Below, piece after piece: positions 15,111 through 22,384 of a stretch of DNA of 43,306 nucleotides (positions are counted from its first letter, which is position 1; every line of letters begins with the position of its first letter). The translations under genes and the position numbers were made by a program. This DNA comes from an uncultured Rikenellaceae bacterium (GTDB taxonomy: Bacteria > Bacteroidota > Bacteroidia > Bacteroidales > Rikenellaceae): assembly GCA_904501625.1 (NCBI GenBank), contig CAJGBR010000008.1:1-43306 (forward strand), read 5' to 3'. A model generated the notes under the pieces. It saw only the letters and a program-made list of their open reading frames with translations, was not told the DNA's origin and did no database searches.

Positions 15111-16730
15111 ATGAAAGTTGAATATTTGGTTGGTGTAGATATTGGTCACGGAGAGAGTGCTGCTTCGTGCGTGAGAATCGGTAGCAATAAGATTACACGC
15201 TTGAAGTTAAAGGGAGATCTTATTACTCAAGATGATGCCGAAACCGAGGCTATATATTCTGCATATTACATAAAGACTAATGAGACGGGAACCGATGAGG
15301 TGGTATTGGTTGCAGGAGGAGATGCTGCAGGAATAGCCTCTCAATATGATTCGTTGAGAATGGGTTTCAAGAAGCGTGTCTCAGAGATGAACGATTTCGA
15401 TTTCGATTCGATGCGGACATTCGTTCGGACTCTGTATGGCAATATGCTGAGATACAATCCGTTTCTTGTAGACAGTGACGGAGTGCGAAATTTCAGACTC
15501 TATGTAGCCTGTCCTACCGAGTGGACCGTCGACCAGGCTGTGGAGTATTTGAATCTGATAAATTTGGCTGGAATGCCAGCCGATTGGATAACTTCAGAGG
15601 CGATTGCAGCCTCGATGAAGCATCGTTCGTTGGTGTCGTCTAGCAGTAAACGTGTATTGGTTATTGACTATGGATCGAGTACGATAGACTATTCGGCATT
15701 TATTACAGGTAGTGATGGATTTGTATTGAGTTCGAGTAGGGATAGGGGTGCCTATCACGTTGAAGATGCTCTGTTTTATGCCGTCGAACAAGATGTCGAA
15801 AAGATTGCCGAGCAGTATGATGCCGTTGCCAATACGCTTGGTATATTGTTGGAGGCACGTCGTGCAAAGGAGATATTCTATCGGGCATTATTAAATGTCT
15901 ATGATGAGAGATTAAAGATCAAGATTGGAGCTCAGAATTTTGATTATACTGCGAACCACGAGAACTTTGTCGGCATAGAACGAAATTGGAATAATAGCGA
16001 ACTCGCAGAAGTTGATGGAATCAGAGATTATCGAACCGAAGTATTGGAACTTTTCAGTGAGATATATGATGAATTGAATCACAGGGGATTTACGCCTGAT
16101 TATGTATTTCTCTCGGGCAGTGCTTCGCAAATGGATTTCGTCGAGGATTTTATCGGAAATGTTTTTCCCGATGCTGAGATATGGAAAGATGCAATGCCAC
16201 AGTATGTGGTGTCAGACGGAATTGTCGAACTTGCAAAGATTTATAATGCCGACCCTGAACAGGCAGCCTCAAAAATAACAGCTCAGTATAATGTTTATCA
16301 GTCAGTTAAGGAACTGCTGGAAGAACGGGGTCTTGATTCGGGCCTTGAGATGCTCGAACAAATCTCTTCGGAACAGATTGATATTGTCAGGGGATTGTGC
16401 TGCTATCTCGGAGTTGGATACAATAAGTCTGGCATACGTGCATTTGAGTTGTTAAAACATAGCGATTCGTTTAGTCAGGCTATGCAGGCGATTATGTTCT
16501 TTCGAGGATTTGGTGTTAAGAAAAACGATGAAATGGTGTGCAGTATACTGAAATTGTTGCCTGATTGTAGCGTGAAGCAGTTGCTTGAACGTGCCGTAGA
16601 GGGAGAGGCTGCTCATCACGAGTATACTCAGATTTATGATGATCGTTTTATTGTTGATTTGTGCCAGGTTGATGTAGTGGCCAAAGAGCAATTGACTGAT
16701 TTGGTAAACTATTTGTTGTCAGAATGTTAA
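15111..16730 (+). CDS. Hsp70/actin-fold ATPase-like protein
   Basis: A 539-residue protein from ATG 15111 (an in-frame start at 15069 inside the previous gene is rejected). Hsp70/actin nucleotide-site motifs occur in order: phosphate-1 GVDIGHGES (8-16), connect-1 YVACPTEWTVDQ (131-142), phosphate-2 VIDYGSSTIDYSAF (184-197) and the adenosine loop FLSGSASQMDFVEDF (333-347). Instead of a DnaK substrate-binding domain, the C-terminal 150 residues are helical with two Sel1-like stretches (near 425-450 and 456-483, AIMFFRGFGVKKND). It is therefore a divergent Hsp70-family protein, probably working with the GrpE-like protein 28 nt upstream. ATPase activity and client are not shown by sequence alone. 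Confidence 0.8.
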   Translation: MKVEYLVGVDIGHGESAASCVRIGSNKITRLKLKGDLITQDDAETEAIYSAYYIKTNETGTDEVVLVAGGDAAGIASQYDSLRMGFKKRVSEMNDFDFDSMRTFVRTLYGNMLRYNPFLVDSDGVRNFRLYVACPTEWTVDQAVEYLNLINLAGMPADWITSEAIAASMKHRSLVSSSSKRVLVIDYGSSTIDYSAFITGSDGFVLSSSRDRGAYHVEDALFYAVEQDVEKIAEQYDAVANTLGILLEARRAKEIFYRALLNVYDERLKIKIGAQNFDYTANHENFVGIERNWNNSELAEVDGIRDYRTEVLELFSEIYDELNHRGFTPDYVFLSGSASQMDFVEDFIGNVFPDAEIWKDAMPQYVVSDGIVELAKIYNADPEQAASKITAQYNVYQSVKELLEERGLDSGLEMLEQISSEQIDIVRGLCCYLGVGYNKSGIRAFELLKHSDSFSQAMQAIMFFRGFGVKKNDEMVCSILKLLPDCSVKQLLERAVEGEAAHHEYTQIYDDRFIVDLCQVDVVAKEQLTDLVNYLLSEC

Positions 16731-16747
16731 ATAGTATAAATGAATAT

Positions 16748-17350
16748 ATGATGGACGAGAAAATTATAAAAGATATCGTAGCACGTGAGTTGGAACGATT
16801 AATTCCAATCGGATCAATTCAGTGTTTTGCACGAGCAGATGTTTCGACGATGATGGAGTGGTTGCCTTGTGATGGTCGAACTCTGAAAAAAGCAGATTAT
16901 CCCGAATTGTTTGATGTTATTGGGTTGACATTTGGAGGCAAAGGTGGCAGTTTTAAATTGCCTGATTTGCGTGGACAATTCATTCGAGGTTGGGATATGG
17001 ATGGAAATAATGATGCAGAACGCCAGTTCGGCAGTCTTCAAGATGATTCGATTCAGGGACATAGTCATACGGTTAAGGTGTCGACTGCTGGAGATCATTG
17101 TCACAAATTCGGATTTCATAATAATAATACTAAAGAAGCCAATGCGTTTTATACATCGTATACGCATAAAGATGCCTGGGACTATGAAAATGAATTTAAA
17201 ACCGGCGATTTTGATACGTCACGTGCTGGTAGACATAAACATGAGATCGTAGTGGGAAATCCTGCCGATTTTACGTGTGGAAAGGTGCGAGTAGCAACAG
17301 AAACCAGACCTAAAAATATTGCATTATTGTACTGCATAAGGGTAAAATGA
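16748..17350 (+). CDS. phage tail-collar-domain protein (last gene of cluster)
   Basis: A 200-residue protein with a clear Phage Tail Collar domain: PIGSIQCFARADVSTMMEWL, LPCDGRTLKKADYPELFDVI, GLTFGGKGGSFKLPDLRGQF and FIRGWDMDG. A His-rich stretch follows (QGHSHTVKV and GRHKHEIVV), then an RPKNIALLYCIRVK end typical of short tail-fibre or microcystin-dependent-protein-like products. Such proteins normally tip phage fibres, yet no other phage gene is nearby. No signal peptide is seen. ATG 16748 or 16751 is preferred, since the in-frame ATG 16724 lies inside the preceding gene. It is probably co-transcribed with the Hsp70-like gene. Confidence 0.85.
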   Translation: MMDEKIIKDIVARELERLIPIGSIQCFARADVSTMMEWLPCDGRTLKKADYPELFDVIGLTFGGKGGSFKLPDLRGQFIRGWDMDGNNDAERQFGSLQDDSIQGHSHTVKVSTAGDHCHKFGFHNNNTKEANAFYTSYTHKDAWDYENEFKTGDFDTSRAGRHKHEIVVGNPADFTCGKVRVATETRPKNIALLYCIRVK

Positions 17351-17446
17351 TAATTTTTTTTAAAAAAAGTTACAACGGGAAAATACTGTTGTATAATAAC
17401 TTACAAAAGATGGTGTAAAAAAGTTTTAAAAAAAAATGAAATAAAT

Positions 17447-17477
17447 TTTGTAGGTTAAATAAAAATATCTACATTTG
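17447..17477 (+). promoter_or_regulatory. consensus promoter for tRNA-Gln
   Basis: TTTG (17447-17450), exactly 19 nt, then TACATTTG (17470-17477). Confidence 0.88.
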
Positions 17478-17517
17478 TGGCCGAAAAGATCTATTTCATA
17501 GTTTGTAAGGTTAACAA

Positions 17518-17588
17518 TGAACTATGGTGTAATGGCAGCACAGCAGATTTTGGTTCTGTTAGTCTAGGTTCGAGTCCTGGTAGTTCAA
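17518..17588 (+). tRNA. tRNA-Gln (TTG)
   Basis: Acceptor stem TGAACTA/TAGTTCA (17518-17524 with 17581-17587), D arm GGTGTAATGGCAGCAC, anticodon arm GCAGA-TTTTGGT-TCTGT giving TTG, T arm with GGTTCGAGTCC, discriminator A. CCA is not encoded. It marks the right edge of the AAA+/Hsp70-like cluster. Confidence 0.95.
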
Positions 17589-17590
17589 CA

Positions 17591-17624
17591 AGAGACGTTG
17601 TTTAGACAACGTCTCTTTTTTTTT
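17591..17624 (+). terminator. terminator of tRNA-Gln
   Basis: AGAGACGTTGT (17591-17601) pairs perfectly with ACAACGTCTCT (17606-17616), with a 4-nt loop and a long T-run. Confidence 0.93.
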
Positions 17625-17626
17625 GC

Positions 17627-17658
17627 TTTGAATTGTAACTAAATAGTCTTAAATTTGC
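17627..17658 (+). promoter_or_regulatory. consensus promoter for the M64 peptidase operon
   Basis: TTTG (17627-17630), exactly 19 nt, then TAAATTTGC (17650-17658). Transcription should begin near 17665, so the TTG at 17655 cannot be the start and ATG 17676 is used. Confidence 0.88.
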
Positions 17659-17675
17659 ACAAAAAATATAACAAT

Positions 17676-18962
17676 ATGAAATTCGTAATATCACTGCTTA
17701 TTGCAGCATTCTCTGTGACTACGACGTTCGGACAATCTGATTTTGAACGTCTGTTTGAACCCAAAACGTTGAGAATCGATTTCTCACTTATCGGTAATGA
17801 TAAGTCGCAAAGTGCTGCGATTGAAAGGTTAAGAGAAGAACCGATATGGTCTGGTCCTCGTAAAAATAGGCTCGATCCGTTTATGTATGGCGGTTATTGC
17901 GTGAAAGTTTATGACAAGAGCAGTGGTAATCTGATTTTTAGCCGAGGTTTTAACACACTGTTTGAAGAGTGGAGAACTACGGATCAAGCAAAAAACGAAA
18001 CGCAATCGTGGTGCAATACGGTTTGTGTTCCGATGCCTAAGAATAATGTAATTGTCGAGTTGCTCGAACGTAATCGTAAAGATGGAAAGTTCTATACAAT
18101 GCTGAAGCAAGAGATTGATCCAAAGTCAATATTTATTGATCGCAGCCCGCTTGATGAATACCCTGTGATGAAGGCTCATTATAGTGGCAGTGCCGAATCG
18201 AAAATAGATCTGGTTTTTCTGCCAGAAGGATACACCCTTGAGGAGATGGAGCAGTTTAGAACTGATGTGAAACGTTTTACAGAGGCCCTTTTTTCGACAG
18301 CACCGTTCGATAAGTGTAAATCTGATTTCAATATTTGGGCAGTAGAGGTTCCGTCAAAAGAATCTGGTACAGATATTTCCGGTAAAGGTGTATTTAAGAA
18401 TACGGCATTCGATTCAGGTTTTTATACCTTCGGAATAGACCGCTATCTGACAACATCAAATATGCGAGCAATCCGCGATGCAGTGTGGAATGTTCCGTGT
18501 GATGCAGTGTTCGTATTGGTGAACTCGGAGGTTTATGGTGGCGGCGGAATGTATAATTTCTATGCAATCGGAACGGCTCGCAATACCCATACGATGAAGG
18601 TGTTTACTCACGAACTCGGACATTCACTTGCAGGACTCGCGGATGAATATTTCACTTCGTCAGTTGCTTACAACGATTTCTATGACTTGAAGGTCGAACC
18701 GTGGGAACCGAATATTACGACTTTGGTGGATTTCGAGTCTAAATGGAAAAATATGTTGCCCAAGAAAAGCCCGATTCCGACTCCGGCAGACAAAGAACAT
18801 AAGACAATACTCGGGGTCTATGAGGGAGGTGGCTATGTGGCAAAGGGAATTTATAGACCTATGATTGATTGTATGATGCGAAATAATCAGGATTTCTGTC
18901 CTGTGTGTAGTCGTGCAATACTTCGTATGGTGGATTATTTAACAGACAAACGTGTCAAATAA
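17676..18962 (+). CDS. secreted M64 family metallopeptidase
   Basis: A 428-residue exported protein. A signal peptide (about 1-20, MKFVISLLIAAFSVTTTFGQ) is followed by an N-terminal M64 propeptide-like domain (20-165). The catalytic domain has IDLVFLPEGYTLEEMEQF and the zinc motif HELGHSLAGLADEY, then MIDCMMRNNQDFCPVCSRAI. M64 includes the IgA1 peptidase of Clostridium ramosum and many uncharacterised Bacteroidota members, so cleavage of host immunoglobulin is possible but not shown here. It heads an operon: its stop overlaps the GT2 start (TAATG). Family assignment is firm; the substrate is unknown. Confidence 0.93.
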   Translation: MKFVISLLIAAFSVTTTFGQSDFERLFEPKTLRIDFSLIGNDKSQSAAIERLREEPIWSGPRKNRLDPFMYGGYCVKVYDKSSGNLIFSRGFNTLFEEWRTTDQAKNETQSWCNTVCVPMPKNNVIVELLERNRKDGKFYTMLKQEIDPKSIFIDRSPLDEYPVMKAHYSGSAESKIDLVFLPEGYTLEEMEQFRTDVKRFTEALFSTAPFDKCKSDFNIWAVEVPSKESGTDISGKGVFKNTAFDSGFYTFGIDRYLTTSNMRAIRDAVWNVPCDAVFVLVNSEVYGGGGMYNFYAIGTARNTHTMKVFTHELGHSLAGLADEYFTSSVAYNDFYDLKVEPWEPNITTLVDFESKWKNMLPKKSPIPTPADKEHKTILGVYEGGGYVAKGIYRPMIDCMMRNNQDFCPVCSRAILRMVDYLTDKRVK

Positions 18963-19708
18963 TGATTAACGGCAAGAAGATAATCGTAGTAATGCCGGCC
19001 TATAATGCGGCAGAAACTCTTGAAAAAACATATCGTGAGATACCGTTTGATATTGTAGATGAGGTAATCTTGACTGATGACTGTAGCCGCGACGAAACTG
19101 TGCGTAAGGCTAAAGAACTCGGTATAAAAGAGATTCAGGTTCACTCGCGTAATTGTGGATATGGTGGCAATCAGAAGAGTTGTTATAATCGGGCACTCGA
19201 ATTGGGAGCTGATATCGTAGTAATGTTACATCCTGATTATCAGTATACTCCAAAGTTGATTCACTCGATGTGTTATGTTATTGCTAATGGACTTTATCCC
19301 GTAGTTCTGGGATCACGAATACTTGGTAAAGGTGCACTCAAAGGTGGGATGCCGATGATAAAATATATTGCAAACCGAGGTCTGACATTTATGCAGAATA
19401 TACTGATGAATCAGAAATTAAGTGAGTATCATACCGGATTTCGTGCATTTTCGGCAGAGGTATTGAGAACTGTTGATTACAATTCAAATTCAGATGATTT
19501 TGTATTTGATAATCAGATGTTGGCTCAGATTTTCTGGGCGGGATATGAGATTGGTGAAATAACTTGTCCTACCAAGTATTTCGAAGAGGCTTCGTCTATC
19601 AATCTTCATCGCAGTACGATTTATGCTTTCGGTGTGATACGCACATCATTTGAGTATCGTTTGTGTAAATGGAATCTTTGCAAATCAAAAATATTTAAAA
19701 ATGATTAA
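18962..19708 (+). CDS. family 2 glycosyltransferase (polyprenyl-P-sugar synthase-like)
   Basis: A 248-residue GT-A fold enzyme: the N-terminal VVMPAYNAAETLEKTYREIP strand-loop-helix, the nucleotide-binding DDCSRDET, GYGGNQKSCYNRALE, the metal-site-like LHPDYQY and the acceptor-side YHTGFRAFS. This is the DPM1/DPG-synthase-like branch, which loads a sugar onto polyprenyl phosphate at the inner membrane. No membrane segment is present in the chain. The start overlaps the peptidase stop by one base (TAATG), so translation is coupled. The next gene starts 8 nt before this one ends and is a membrane protein of the type that uses such lipid-linked sugars. Confidence 0.9.
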   Translation: MINGKKIIVVMPAYNAAETLEKTYREIPFDIVDEVILTDDCSRDETVRKAKELGIKEIQVHSRNCGYGGNQKSCYNRALELGADIVVMLHPDYQYTPKLIHSMCYVIANGLYPVVLGSRILGKGALKGGMPMIKYIANRGLTFMQNILMNQKLSEYHTGFRAFSAEVLRTVDYNSNSDDFVFDNQMLAQIFWAGYEIGEITCPTKYFEEASSINLHRSTIYAFGVIRTSFEYRLCKWNLCKSKIFKND

Positions 19709-21257
19709 AAAGTTTAGTTATCATATAGTTTTATCATTAGTATTTCTGTTCGTATATTGTTGGTGTTTTGATACAAAACTTGACCTTAATGGTGACAATG
19801 CGACATACATCAGTCTTGCTCGTAATATGTCTGATGGTTTGGGCTATTCGACAATAAATCCAGATGGGGTTCGTCCCACATCGACATATCCTCCGGGCTA
19901 TCCGGCATTGCTGGCTGTTTTTATGTCTTTGGGAATAGACTCTTTGATATTCTTTAAGGTCGTAAACGGTATGCTGTTATTGGTTTCATTATTGTTGTTG
20001 TACGACCTGATGAGGAAAGTGACGGATGATAAGGTGGCTGTACTTGTAGCTTTGTTGCTTAGTTGTTTCTGTACACCAATGTTGCGTTTTTCTTATATTG
20101 TGATGTCCGAGATGTTATTTTTATTCTTGTCGGTGTTGGCAATATATTCGCTTGGCAGACAGAGTGAACGTGATGATGCCCGATTCTATGTTTCGCCGTG
20201 GTTTTGGCTGGCAATAGTTGCGTCTGTTGCAGCTTACCACGTACGTACAATGGCATTGGCTCTGATATTTGGTGTATTTGTATTCTATGCTTTCCGAAAG
20301 CAGTGGCGTCAATTGGCATTATGCGTAGTTGGTGTTGTTGCTTTGATGTTGCCGTGGATGATTCGTAATTCGATGATGGGGCTCGAATCACGTTACTTCG
20401 GTATGATAATGAAGATTAATCCGTGGAGACCTGAAGCCGGTACCGTAGAAACATTTGGTGATTTGGTAGAAAAGATGCTCAAAAATTTTGACGAAACAGT
20501 TTTGCGTGCATTCCCAGATTTGTTATTCCCGTGGCTGAATATCGATTATACGGCTTCGGTTAGTGTAATGTCAATAGCACTCGGACTCATTGTTTTAGCC
20601 GTAGTGGTGTATGGTGCTTGGCGTTCTGGAAAACTTCGCTGGATGTTGTTGGGCTATTTGGCTGCCAATATAGGATTGTTTATGTTGTGGCACGGCGGAA
20701 ACGGCAACCGTTATGTAGCTCCGCTTGCACCCATAATTTTTGTCTGTTTTTGGTGGGGAGTGACTTCACTACTGACAGAGGTGTTCAAATTGAGATACAA
20801 GAATTTGAGATGGTGTTATTTGGTGTTTGTGTTGCCGTGTTTTGGTCCATTGCAAGCACAGCACGCATTCTCAAATCAGCCTGTACCTCCTGCATATCGA
20901 AACTATATTTCTGCAGCGAGGGATATCAATAGACAGTTGGCAAAGGGAAGTGTAGTTGCTTGTCGTAAACCGGAGATGTTCAATTATTATGCTCCAAATA
21001 TTATAACTACATATTATAAGTTTACTCAAGATCCACAGGAGTTGGTTGTGGATTTGTTGAATAAACGATGTGATTTGGTAATTTTGGATATGTTGGGTTA
21101 TTCATCTACGGCATTGTATCTTTATCCTGCAATAAAGAAGTATCCGTCAGTATTTCGTCCGATAGCTCATTACAAGAATCCTGACACCTATATATTTACG
21201 TTTGATAGAGAGGCAGCATCGAAAATAGTTAGTGGCAATGTTGAATCGACTGAATAA
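19701..21257 (+). CDS. polytopic GT39/PMT-like glycosyltransferase
   Basis: A 518-residue inner-membrane protein starting MIKKFSYHIVLSLVFLFVYC. A first membrane helix is followed by the extracytoplasmic loop DTKLDLNGDNATYISLARNM, with an acidic residue at the start as in GT-C enzymes (PMT, ArnT, GT39). GYSTINPDG...PTSTYPPGYPALL follows. About nine further hydrophobic segments run to residue 400, then a soluble tail. It probably transfers a sugar from polyprenyl phosphate to an exported acceptor. ATG 19701 is chosen over an in-frame upstream start inside the GT2 gene. The exact family (GT39 or GT83-like) is uncertain. Confidence 0.8.
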   Translation: MIKKFSYHIVLSLVFLFVYCWCFDTKLDLNGDNATYISLARNMSDGLGYSTINPDGVRPTSTYPPGYPALLAVFMSLGIDSLIFFKVVNGMLLLVSLLLLYDLMRKVTDDKVAVLVALLLSCFCTPMLRFSYIVMSEMLFLFLSVLAIYSLGRQSERDDARFYVSPWFWLAIVASVAAYHVRTMALALIFGVFVFYAFRKQWRQLALCVVGVVALMLPWMIRNSMMGLESRYFGMIMKINPWRPEAGTVETFGDLVEKMLKNFDETVLRAFPDLLFPWLNIDYTASVSVMSIALGLIVLAVVVYGAWRSGKLRWMLLGYLAANIGLFMLWHGGNGNRYVAPLAPIIFVCFWWGVTSLLTEVFKLRYKNLRWCYLVFVLPCFGPLQAQHAFSNQPVPPAYRNYISAARDINRQLAKGSVVACRKPEMFNYYAPNIITTYYKFTQDPQELVVDLLNKRCDLVILDMLGYSSTALYLYPAIKKYPSVFRPIAHYKNPDTYIFTFDREAASKIVSGNVESTE

Positions 21258-21651
21258 TTTGTATCAAAAATACGGCAAACAGTTGATTCGTTATGTTATT
21301 GCCGGCGGTGTGGCATTCGTTGTTGATTTTCTGCTCTTATGGGTGTTGCATTCCTGTGTTGAACTTGAGTTGCTTTTGGCTCAGGTTATAAGTTTTTCAG
21401 CTGGGGTTGTTGTAACCTATTTGTTCAGCATATATTGGGTATTTGATTTTCGTTCGGTATCAAATCGTATAGCCGAGTTTTCTCTCTTTGCTCTGATAAA
21501 TTTGGTGGGATTGGGATTTACAATATTGCTGATATGGTTATTTGCAGAAAAGATGGGAATCCATTATTTGTTATCAAAAGTTTTCACAACGGTAATGGTT
21601 ACACTTTTGAATTTTATTGCAAAACGGTTATTGCTATTTTCGCGTCGATGA
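21238..21651 (+). CDS. GtrA family membrane protein
   Basis: A 137-residue protein with four hydrophobic segments and the family motifs RYVIAGGVAFVVDFLLLWVL near the N-terminus, SFSAGVVVTYLFSIYWVFDF in the middle and TLLNFIAKRLLLF at the C-terminus. GtrA proteins are thought to flip polyprenyl-phosphate-linked sugars across the inner membrane. That completes a set with the GT2 and GT39-like genes: synthesis, flipping, transfer. It overlaps the previous gene by 20 nt. ATG 21238 is preferred to GTG 21232. Confidence 0.9.
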   Translation: MLNRLNNLYQKYGKQLIRYVIAGGVAFVVDFLLLWVLHSCVELELLLAQVISFSAGVVVTYLFSIYWVFDFRSVSNRIAEFSLFALINLVGLGFTILLIWLFAEKMGIHYLLSKVFTTVMVTLLNFIAKRLLLFSRR

Positions 21652-21762
21652 TATTATAGTTTAGGCAAAACTACTGGAATCAAAAGAGGGTAATCCATTT
21701 CGGAGTGTCCTTTATCGGCGGTGGATTATATTTCACTGACGATTTTATTGATTATCAACAGA

Positions 21763-21873
21763 TTATGATGCAGTGTTGTGAAGCGACTTTTTGTGCAAAA
21801 GGCTATCGAGAGCTGATTTTACAATTTGCGTATAGTCTTCTATGTAGTCTAAATTAATAGCAATTTGTGTTAC
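21763..21873 (-). pseudogene. degenerate gene end, related to 24117-24221
   Basis: On the minus strand an open stretch without a good start codon reads VTQIAINLDYIEDYTQIVKS and ends SLLHKKSLHNTAS-stop. The segment TQIA...YIEDYTQIVKS is similar to TKIA...HIEDYMEVVIKS in the remnant on the other side of the radical SAM cassette. The shared DNA core TAGTCTTCTATGT (21833-21845) is identical. It is probably the tail of a lost gene. The rest of 21652-21924 shows nothing convincing. Confidence 0.35.
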
Positions 21874-21924
21874 TTAATAAAATTATGACAACATCAAAAC
21901 ACAAAGCTTTTATTGTGTACATAT

Positions 21925-22188
21925 CTATATAACATCAAGCGGAGTATTAGGATTGAACGCTTCTAATTCTGTTAACGCTACTTGATGATTTCCAGGAGAT
22001 TTATATATAGAAATAATCTCTTTTCTGATAATATTAAATTTGTCAACTATGCTCTGGTAGTCGAAAGAACAAACCATATAATCGTAATTGTGCTGTTCGT
22101 TATATTCCTCCACATAAATACGAATCGTCATTAAATTACCTGCAGTTTGTGTTCCTATGTAGTATATCGGTTTTTTGTATTTTTTCAT
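21925..22188 (-). CDS. small unknown protein of the radical SAM cassette
   Basis: An 87-residue protein, not recognised, beginning MKKYKKPIYYIGTQTAGN. It is hydrophilic, Tyr-rich and has no signal peptide or membrane segment. It is AT-rich like the radical SAM gene. It is the last gene of a minus-strand series: radical SAM protein, short peptide, this protein. A hairpin (22219-22248) separates it from the peptide gene. By position it could be an immunity, chaperone or second substrate protein for the maturase; nothing in the sequence decides. Confidence 0.6.
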   Translation of the reverse strand: MKKYKKPIYYIGTQTAGNLMTIRIYVEEYNEQHNYDYMVCSFDYQSIVDKFNIIRKEIISIYKSPGNHQVALTELEAFNPNTPLDVI

Positions 22189-22218
22189 AAAGTTTCAGCA
22201 ATTTATTTATTTCCTATA

Positions 22219-22248
22219 AAATATGCGCCCAATTAAGGACGCATATTT
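22219..22248 (-). terminator. hairpin after the peptide gene
   Basis: AAATATGCG (22219-22227) pairs with CGCATATTT (22240-22248) around a 12-nt loop, starting 4 nt after the peptide stop codon. On the minus strand a weak U-rich run follows. It may be a partial terminator or an mRNA-stabilising structure that raises peptide yield. Confidence 0.6.
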
Positions 22249-22251
22249 TGT

Positions 22252-22335
22252 TTAATGAAAGATACCTCCAGACTCGTAACAATCTGCCATGTGAACTTTC
22301 GTAACTACTTTGGATTTTTTGCTAATTTTCAACAT
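22252..22335 (-). CDS. candidate radical-SAM-modified peptide precursor
   Basis: A 27-residue ORF, too short for normal gene calling, located 49 nt downstream of the radical SAM gene on the same strand. The N-terminal half is basic (MLKISKKSKVVTKVHM), like a leader. The C-terminal part ADCYESGGIFH holds one Cys, one Tyr, Gly-Gly, Phe and His, residues often targeted by SPASM maturases. It is framed by a short spacer before and a hairpin right after, as expected for a highly expressed precursor. The radical SAM protein has an N-terminal PqqD-like region that could bind the leader. The peptide matches no family I know, so the role is inference. Confidence 0.5.
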   Translation of the reverse strand: MLKISKKSKVVTKVHMADCYESGGIFH

Positions 22336-22384
22336 ATCGGTTAATGTTGTAAGTATAAAGGAATAGTTTAATTGGGCATTCCAT

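Noticed and set aside
8653..17350. Extracellular contractile injection system or prophage, suggested by the tail-collar and AAA+ genes
   Set aside because: No sheath, tube, baseplate, spike, capsid, portal, terminase or integrase gene is present in or beside the cluster.
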